Assembly (NCBI GenBank): GCA_963705285.1
Contig: OY970066.1
Coordinates: forward strand, 2,108,001-2,172,000
Direction of reading: 5' to 3'
DNA: 64,000 bases
From: JACMLD01 sp963705285
GTDB lineage: Bacteria; Bacteroidota; Bacteroidia; Chitinophagales; Chitinophagaceae
The translations under genes and the position numbers were made by a program. A model generated the notes under the pieces. The model searched no databases and had not been told where the DNA came from. It worked only from the letters and a program-made list of their open reading frames with translations. Position 1 is the first letter of the stretch; each line of letters opens with the position of its first letter. Of the stretch, positions 62,772-64,000 are shown one piece after another.

Positions 62772-63446
62772 CTACTTTTCTGCGGCCACTTTAATATCCC
62801 TGAAAAATGCATCGGTACCACCGTCTACGAACAAACCGATGGCCCCGCTGGACGTTGCCCCCAGCTTCAAGTCGCTCACAATTAATACCGGTTGCGGATG
62901 GTCGTTCAGATAAAGTTTGGCCCCGGCATCCTTAACCACTATTTTCAATTTTATCCATTCATTTAGCCCCATATCGGCATATGATTCATATTTTCCCTCT
63001 GCTTCTTTTCGCAACCTGTCGAACTTATAATCAGGATAAGAAAAATATTGGGTAGAATGATTTCTGCGCAGTTGGTCTTCCGCCCTGCCATTAGTGGGTC
63101 TTATGTAGATGCATTCAAATTTGCTATTATCGTCAGCAATCCTGAATGCTACGCCAATAAAGCCCCGTGCACCGGCATCAGCTGTAGGCAGCAACCGGCT
63201 CAACAGCAGTACTTCAATGGTGCCGTTACTGAAACTACCGGTGTTGCTCAAGCGCACAAAAGTGGGAATATCCGCACCTTTAATGGCAGTGTCCCGTGAA
63301 ATCCGCACCGCTTTTTTGCCATCAATACTGGTAACAGACATGGTCACCTGCACAGGCTGCAGATCATGATTTTCGAAACGCGTTTGTTGGGCCCATCCGG
63401 TGGCGGCAAAGGCCGAAAAAAACAACGTGATGATTGATATGCGCAT
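62772..63446 (-). CDS. Exported jelly-roll (LamG/DUF1080-like) protein
   Basis: 224 aa. Signal peptide MRISIITLFFSAFAATGWA. The mature part is beta-rich, with GTIEVLLLSRLLP, RGFIGVAFRIADDNSKFECIYIRPTNG, NEWIKLKIVVKDAGAKLYLNDHPQPVLIV and GAIGLFVDGGTDAFFRDIKV. The pattern matches the concanavalin-like fold of DUF1080 or 3-keto-disaccharide hydrolase-type proteins, common in polysaccharide-degrading Bacteroidota. No catalytic residues can be singled out. Single gene. Confidence 0.7.
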   Translation of the reverse strand: MRISIITLFFSAFAATGWAQQTRFENHDLQPVQVTMSVTSIDGKKAVRISRDTAIKGADIPTFVRLSNTGSFSNGTIEVLLLSRLLPTADAGARGFIGVAFRIADDNSKFECIYIRPTNGRAEDQLRRNHSTQYFSYPDYKFDRLRKEAEGKYESYADMGLNEWIKLKIVVKDAGAKLYLNDHPQPVLIVSDLKLGATSSGAIGLFVDGGTDAFFRDIKVAAEK

Positions 63447-64000
63447 AGTATTTTTTTTATTCGGTTCCTGTCCCCACTAACCAATCAACTGCTTGGCCGC
63501 TTCTTTTAGTAAGCCACCGCAGCATGGCAAAATTAATCCCGGTAAATATGGCTGCCAGAAAAGCCCGGCCATATTGAATGAATATAGTTGCAAACCGTTT
63601 TACCGGATCAATGTTCTTCCGGAGTTTTCATGGTGTGATGTGGTCGATTATTAAAAGCGTACTGCAATGTAACAAAATTGAATAGTAGGTTGTGCAGTTT
63701 TGCCTGTTGGAATTGTTTTTAACAATCTTCCTACATGAGTGGGTATGTTACCAGTTGCAGGCAATTGGATGCAAAGCTACAGGCGCTGATGAAGTTAATG
63801 TTTCCTTTTCCTGATTGGATCGGCTACCCAAGTGCTGAGCAGCTTCATTCAGTTACGCTGGATTCTTCAACCTGGGGTATTGCTGCAAACGGGTAAATGC
63901 ACGAAGGCTCATATTGCAGCCGCTCACTTTACTACAACGGATAGCGTCGGCCTGATGTAATTGGTGGAAGGTTTGAACGCTTGCCCATTGCCAGGGCGGT
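63447..64000. other. Window end without a recognised gene
   Basis: About 550 nt. A 53-codon plus-strand frame starts at 63735 and a minus-strand frame of about 47 codons runs in from the window edge (its stop near 63858), but neither is a recognised protein. The minus-strand frame could be the C-terminus of a gene beyond the edge. No repeats or RNA fold were noticed. Confidence 0.3.

Noticed and set aside
63735..63896. 53-codon frame at the window end
   Set aside because: No recognisable protein, no upstream signals; left as unexplained intergenic sequence.

Overview
The window reads as chromosomal DNA of a Bacteroidota bacterium, most likely a member of the Chitinophagaceae. The evidence is a type IX secretion sorting domain, families largely confined to this phylum (DUF4293, DUF3667), an FtsZ with a very long linker, TAnnTTTG-type -7 boxes, weak Shine-Dalgarno sites and AT-rich intergenic filler. 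No rRNA, tRNA, transposase or CRISPR array was recognised.

Layout. 1-4.2 kb: end of the division cluster (ftsQ 3' part, ftsA, ftsZ). 4.4-11.1 kb: a frameshifted DUF4349 gene, exported unknowns, a degenerate HATPase protein, a TIGR01777 epimerase and an ABC-2 exporter pair. 11.3-20.2 kb: a fused beta-oxidation enzyme, two polytopic membrane proteins, a beta-hydroxyacid-dehydrogenase-like protein and metG. 20.3-26.6 kb: two tandem S66 LD-carboxypeptidases, a TIGR04222 membrane protein, a T9SS cargo protein and a DUF4293 protein. 26.8-33.8 kb: a PepSY-like protein divergent from a five-gene run made of an ECF sigma factor, a membrane TPR/anti-sigma-like protein, an unknown proline-tailed protein, a subtilisin-like (S8) peptidase split by a -1 frameshift at an A AAA AAC heptamer, and an exported TPR-CHAT (caspase-fold) protein. 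33.8-39.5 kb: glyA, a serine hydrolase, a sugar-nucleotide transferase, and cysM and cysE with repeat DNA at their 3' ends. 39.7-41.1 kb: a tiny ORF coupled to a deoxyribosyltransferase-like/TPR protein of the bacterial DUF4071 (ASK1-like) class. 41.2-52.6 kb: a purine-to-ureide catabolic cluster. 52.7-64 kb: an exported beta-propeller protein, a hairpin-rich tandem repeat array, an SDR, an Lmo0937-type peptide, a YpfJ-type metallopeptidase, a GH19 enzyme, a DUF3667 protein, a sulfite-oxidase-like/cytochrome b pair, a serine hydrolase, a CPBP protease divergent from an XRE regulator, and a jelly-roll protein.

The purine cluster is the clearest pathway. XdhA/XdhB (matured by XdhC) oxidise hypoxanthine or xanthine to urate; uricase, UraH and UraD give (S)-allantoin; AllB and AllC give allantoate then ureidoglycine; AllE gives ureidoglycolate. 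No ureidoglycolate lyase, permease or regulator is seen. An aldolase/malate-synthase-like DUF6986-type protein sits inside the cluster and may act on the glyoxylate end of the pathway.

The best candidates for an undescribed system are the sigma/TPR/S8/CHAT locus, where the protease domain may be made only after ribosomal slippage, and the DUF4071-type gene with its coupled 40-codon ORF. Both proposals are inference from domain content and gene order.
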